Positions 6,469-9,070 of a stretch of DNA of 9,070 nt are shown piece by piece. Under the pieces are notes generated by a model. The model searched no databases. It was not told the origin of the DNA and saw only the letters and a program-made list of their open reading frames with translations. The position numbers and the translations under genes are program-made. The stretch is from Ferrovaceae bacterium (GTDB lineage: Bacteria; Pseudomonadota; Gammaproteobacteria; Burkholderiales; Ferrovaceae): NCBI GenBank assembly GCA_027457225.1, contig DAIDTL010000038.1:1-9070 (forward strand), written 5' to 3'. Each line of letters opens with the position of its first letter. Within the stretch, counting starts at the first letter, position 1.

Positions 6469-7236
6469 TCACGGCATTATGCCGCATTCGTCGGTGGGGA
6501 CCCCTGCGGGGTTGAAGCAGCGTTCTGCAACCCAGGTGGCGCCAGCCCGGCGGCGCAACAGGACCGAGGTGCTGCGGGTGCCGTAGAGCGGGTCGCGGAT
6601 GAATGCGGCGGAAATCAGCCGTTCGCGTTCCAGGGGGATGCCCGTGTCCGGCAGGAGCGCATCGGGATAGGGATGGGGATCGGCCAGCAGTTCCATCATT
6701 TGCCGGGCCAGGAGATCCATGCTTTCGGGGGCGGACGCCAGCAGGGTGGCGAGGCCCGCTTTCGCTGCGCGCACTTTGGGCCACGGCGTATCCAGCAGAT
6801 GATTGCTCAGCCCATACAGCCCGGGGGGCAATGGAATGATGGCGCCGGTGCGGCTTTCCAGACAGCACAGCTGGGTGGTGTCACCCACCAGCAAGTTGAA
6901 GTCGTTGTAGTCCGTGAGGTGGGCCTTGAGCGTTTCAAGCCACGCTTTGGGAGGGGTGTTGCCCAGCAGGAATTCCCGCGTCAACGCGCCGCGCGAGCGG
7001 CGCTGCAGTTCAAACTGGGAGGGATCGCGATAATTGGTGACGGCGGCAAAGCGGCCGGTACGGGTCACGCCAAGCCAGGTTCCCCCGCTTTGCAGGTCAC
7101 GCCCTGCCAGTATTTCGGGATGGTCCGGCCAGAACGCGGCAGGCAAGGTGGGGCGGGCATGGAATTCGTCGCGGTTGCCCGCCAGGGCGAGCGTATAGAC
7201 GGGATGGGCCTGCCACGACAGAACGATCAGGCACAT
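6469..7236 (-). CDS. NRDE-family (TANGO2-like) protein
   Basis: 255 aa, typical for the NRDE (Ser/Thr-rich T10, TANGO2-like) family. The protein begins MCLIVLSW; Cys2 is near-invariant in the family and the fold has been compared with N-terminal-nucleophile hydrolases. The naming motif Asn-Arg-Asp-Glu is exact at 21-24 (ALAGNRDEFHARP). Other hallmarks are AGRDLQSGGTWLGVTRTGRF (44-63), the TNYRDP stretch (67-72), GLSNHLLDTPWPKV (142-155) and YGTRSTSVLL (218-227). There is no signal peptide, so it is probably cytoplasmic. Animal TANGO2/HRG-9 and a bacterial relative have been linked to haem trafficking, but the biochemical role is unsettled and I claim none here. ATG 7236 lies 5 bp after the dapD stop, with GGTGA (7250-7246) as a weak ribosome-binding site. 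Being embedded between dapD and dapE, it should be co-expressed with lysine/diaminopimelate synthesis. Confidence 0.9.
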   Translation of the reverse strand: MCLIVLSWQAHPVYTLALAGNRDEFHARPTLPAAFWPDHPEILAGRDLQSGGTWLGVTRTGRFAAVTNYRDPSQFELQRRSRGALTREFLLGNTPPKAWLETLKAHLTDYNDFNLLVGDTTQLCCLESRTGAIIPLPPGLYGLSNHLLDTPWPKVRAAKAGLATLLASAPESMDLLARQMMELLADPHPYPDALLPDTGIPLERERLISAAFIRDPLYGTRSTSVLLRRRAGATWVAERCFNPAGVPTDECGIMP

Positions 7237-7241
7237 GGGGT

Positions 7242-8063
7242 TCAGTCACCACGCAGCAGGTCGTTGATGCTGGTTTTGGCGCGGGTTTTGGCATCCACTT
7301 TTTTGACGATGACGGCGCAGTACAGGCTGTATTGTCCGTTGGCCGCGGGCAGGTTGCCGGAGACCACCACAGAGCCGGGCGGGATGCTGCCATAAGTGAT
7401 GGTGCCGGTTTCCCGGTCGTAAATTTTGGTGCTCTGGCCAATGTAGACCCCCATGGAGATGACGGAACCCTCACCGACGATCACGCCTTCCACCACTTCC
7501 GAGCGGGCACCGATAAAGCAATGGTCTTCGATGATGGTGGGATTGGCCTGGAGGGGCTCCAGCACCCCACCGATTCCCACGCCTCCCGAGAGGTGCACGT
7601 GTTTTCCGATCTGGGCACAGGATCCTACGGTGGCCCAGGTGTCCACCATGGTGGATTCATCCACATAGGCGCCGATGTTGATATAGGACGGCATCAGCAC
7701 CACATTGCGCGCAATGAAACTGCCGCGACGCGCGGTGGCCGGAGGGACCACCCTGAAACCGCCGCGCTCGAAATCGCCGTCCTGGTAGCGTGCAAATTTG
7801 GTGTCCACCTTGTCCCAGTACTGGGTGAAGCCCCCGTCCACCCGGGCATTGTCCTTCAGGCGAAAGGACAGCAACACGGCTTTCTTGATCCACTGATGGG
7901 TGATCCAGGCGCCATTGATTTTCTCTGCAACGCGCAGTCGCCCGGAGTCCAGTCCATCCAGGACGGCGTCGATGGCCGAAGGCAGCCCGGCAGGGGGCGC
8001 TGAGGCGGTGAGGTCGGCGCGGTTTTCGAATGCGGTTTCAATCAGGGTTTGCAGCGCGGACAT
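7242..8063 (-). CDS. dapD: Tetrahydrodipicolinate N-succinyltransferase
   Basis: 273 aa (E. coli DapD has 274). It transfers succinate from succinyl-CoA to 2,3,4,5-tetrahydrodipicolinate, the first step of the succinylase branch to meso-diaminopimelate and lysine. The N-terminal helical domain opens MSALQTLIETAFENRADLTA and contains VAEKINGAWITHQWIKKAVLLSF. The left-handed beta-helix of hexapeptide repeats runs from about 110 to 235 (for example RRGSFIARNVVLMPSYINIG, DESTMVDTWATVGSCAQIGK, HVHLSGGVGIGGVLEP). The C-terminal part SVVVSGNLPA and YSLYCAVIVKKVDAKTR matches DapD trimers. ATG 8063 has AGGAA (complement of 8071-8075) at 7 nt, and the preceding in-frame stretch is dapC in another frame. 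The start lies 26 bp inside the 3' end of dapC. Confidence 0.97.
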   Translation of the reverse strand: MSALQTLIETAFENRADLTASAPPAGLPSAIDAVLDGLDSGRLRVAEKINGAWITHQWIKKAVLLSFRLKDNARVDGGFTQYWDKVDTKFARYQDGDFERGGFRVVPPATARRGSFIARNVVLMPSYINIGAYVDESTMVDTWATVGSCAQIGKHVHLSGGVGIGGVLEPLQANPTIIEDHCFIGARSEVVEGVIVGEGSVISMGVYIGQSTKIYDRETGTITYGSIPPGSVVVSGNLPAANGQYSLYCAVIVKKVDAKTRAKTSINDLLRGD

Positions 8064-9070
8064 GGGCGTGTTCCTGTAGGGTGTGGAGGAATGCGACCAG
8101 GCGCCGGGCCGCTTCGAGAGTTTCTTCCAGAGTGCCGACCAGCGCAATGCGAATCCGGTTTTGCCCTGGATTAAAGCCATGGGCCTGACGCGCCAGCACG
8201 CTTCCGGGGAGAACCGAGACCTGGGTGTCGCGCATCAGGCCGATGGCAAATTCGGTGTCCGCAATCGGCGTATGGGCCCAGTAATAGAACCCGGCCTCGG
8301 GGCGCTCCAGAGGCAGGTGCGGGTGGACAAGCGCGTAAAACGCTTCCATTTTTTCGCGATACTGGCGGCGATTGTCCCGCACATGGGATTCATCCTGCCA
8401 TGCCGCTTCGCTGGCTGCCTGGATCGCCGGGTTCATGGCGCTGCCATGGTAGGTGCGGTACAGCGTAAATGCCTTGAGCAGGGTGCGGTCACCCGCCGCG
8501 TAGGCCGAACGCATGCCCGGCACATTGGAGCGTTTGGACAGGCTGCCCAGTGCGATCAGGCGCGGATAGCCGTGGCGCCCCAAATGTGCAGCAGCCTGGA
8601 GCGAGCCCAGGGGAGGGTGGGCTTCGTCCGGATAAATTTCGGAATAGCATTCATCACTGATGATGACAAATCCGTAGCGGTCCGACAGGGCAAACAAGGT
8701 GCGCCATTCCTCAAGGGTCATGACACGACCGGTCGGATTGCCGGGAGAGCAGGTAAAGACCACCTGGGTGTTCTGCCATACGGCGTCGGGGACCGTGCTG
8801 TAGTCCACACAAAATCCACGGGCCGGGTCTGCGTTGACAAACCAGGGCTCCCCGCCGGCCAGCAGCGTGGCGCCTTCATAAATCTGATAGAACGGGTTGG
8901 GGCACACGGCGCGCGCGTCAGGACGATCGGGATCCATCAGGACCTGGGTCAGGGAAAACAGTGCTTCCCGACTCCCCAGGGTGGGTAGCACCTCCGTGGC
9001 AGGATCAAGGGATGCCAATTTGAAACGGCGTTGCAGCCACTGCGCCAGGGTGTTGCGCAGGGCATCACTT
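8038..9070 (-). CDS. dapC: N-succinyldiaminopimelate aminotransferase, N-terminus outside the window
   Basis: 343 codons are visible; the start lies beyond the right edge and about 55 residues should be missing. DapC is a PLP-dependent fold-type I aminotransferase that makes N-succinyl-L,L-diaminopimelate from the keto precursor, with glutamate as amino donor. Visible motifs in order: LPTLGSREALFSL (start of the large domain), VCPNPFYQIYEGA, SPGNPTGRVM, ISDECYSEIY with the PLP-contacting Asp/Tyr, and SLSKRSNVPGMR, whose Lys (codon 8535-8533) should be the Schiff-base residue. EAGFYYWAH, SVLPGS and NRIRIALVG close the small domain. The reading continues upstream of the TTG at 9018 without a stop (DALRNTLAQWLQRRFKL), so that TTG is internal. 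The placement directly before dapD, and the SKRSNVPG loop, favour DapC over a generic aspartate or LL-DAP aminotransferase. Confidence 0.92.
   Translation of the reverse strand, partial: SDALRNTLAQWLQRRFKLASLDPATEVLPTLGSREALFSLTQVLMDPDRPDARAVCPNPFYQIYEGATLLAGGEPWFVNADPARGFCVDYSTVPDAVWQNTQVVFTCSPGNPTGRVMTLEEWRTLFALSDRYGFVIISDECYSEIYPDEAHPPLGSLQAAAHLGRHGYPRLIALGSLSKRSNVPGMRSAYAAGDRTLLKAFTLYRTYHGSAMNPAIQAASEAAWQDESHVRDNRRQYREKMEAFYALVHPHLPLERPEAGFYYWAHTPIADTEFAIGLMRDTQVSVLPGSVLARQAHGFNPGQNRIRIALVGTLEETLEAARRLVAFLHTLQEHAHVRAANPD
8071..8075 (-). promoter_or_regulatory. Ribosome-binding site of dapD
   Basis: The minus strand reads AGGAA here, 7 nt before ATG 8063, within the dapC coding sequence. 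It fixes the dapD start and implies the 26-bp overlap with dapC is genuine. Confidence 0.65.

Noticed and set aside
6461..6868. N-terminal extension of dapE by up to 136 codons
   Set aside because: The extension is the NRDE-family gene read out of frame; its composition is Arg/Pro/His-rich and unlike any DapE, and the family start is at 6460.
7332..8003. 223-codon plus-strand frame opposite dapD
   Set aside because: Its regular Gly/His-rich look is the reverse reading of the DapD hexapeptide repeats, not an independent protein.
8083..8988. Long open frame (301 codons) on the plus strand opposite dapC
   Set aside because: It lies entirely antisense to a clear dapC with intact aminotransferase motifs, shows no domain, and is expected by chance in GC-rich coding DNA.
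1..9070. Mobile elements, CRISPR repeats, tRNA or rRNA genes, phage or defence genes
   Set aside because: No repeats, transposase or integrase motifs, cloverleaf-like segments or atypical-composition islands were seen; every long stretch is explained by housekeeping genes.

Overview
This 9-kb window looks like an ordinary, gene-dense piece of a proteobacterial chromosome, most likely betaproteobacterial (perhaps Nitrosomonadales-like; this placement is from remembered protein style and gene order, and the genus is not claimed). GC content looks moderately high. Genes are packed almost without gaps, with several start/stop overlaps. I see no mobile element, tRNA, rRNA or CRISPR array.

Layout: the left edge holds the 5' end of a septation protein A gene (yciB) on the minus strand. 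A 115-bp divergent spacer separates it from a plus-strand run: rnm (PHP-domain RNase AM/nucleotide phosphatase, 216-1064), trpS (tryptophanyl-tRNA synthetase, 1088-2290), scpA (2287-3114), scpB (3111-3668) and rluB (23S rRNA pseudouridine synthase, 3640-4332). From the right edge a minus-strand run converges on it: dapC (partial, 8038-9070), dapD (7242-8063), an NRDE/TANGO2-family gene (6469-7236), dapE (5318-6460) and prmB (4425-5321). The two runs meet around 4333-4424.

Function: the plus-strand run joins RNA maturation, tRNA charging, chromosome condensation (the ScpAB partners of SMC) and ribosome modification. The minus-strand run encodes the succinylase branch of lysine/meso-diaminopimelate synthesis: DapD succinylates tetrahydrodipicolinate, DapC transaminates the product and DapE desuccinylates it. 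It ends with PrmB, which methylates ribosomal protein uL3. An NRDE-family gene sits in the middle of the dap genes.

The most notable feature is an in-frame TAG in rluB at 4330-4332. It falls where the family normally has a conserved Glu, and 42 further sense codons after it still read like the normal RluB tail. This is a recent nonsense mutation, a sequence error, or a readthrough site. I found no convincing undescribed system here.
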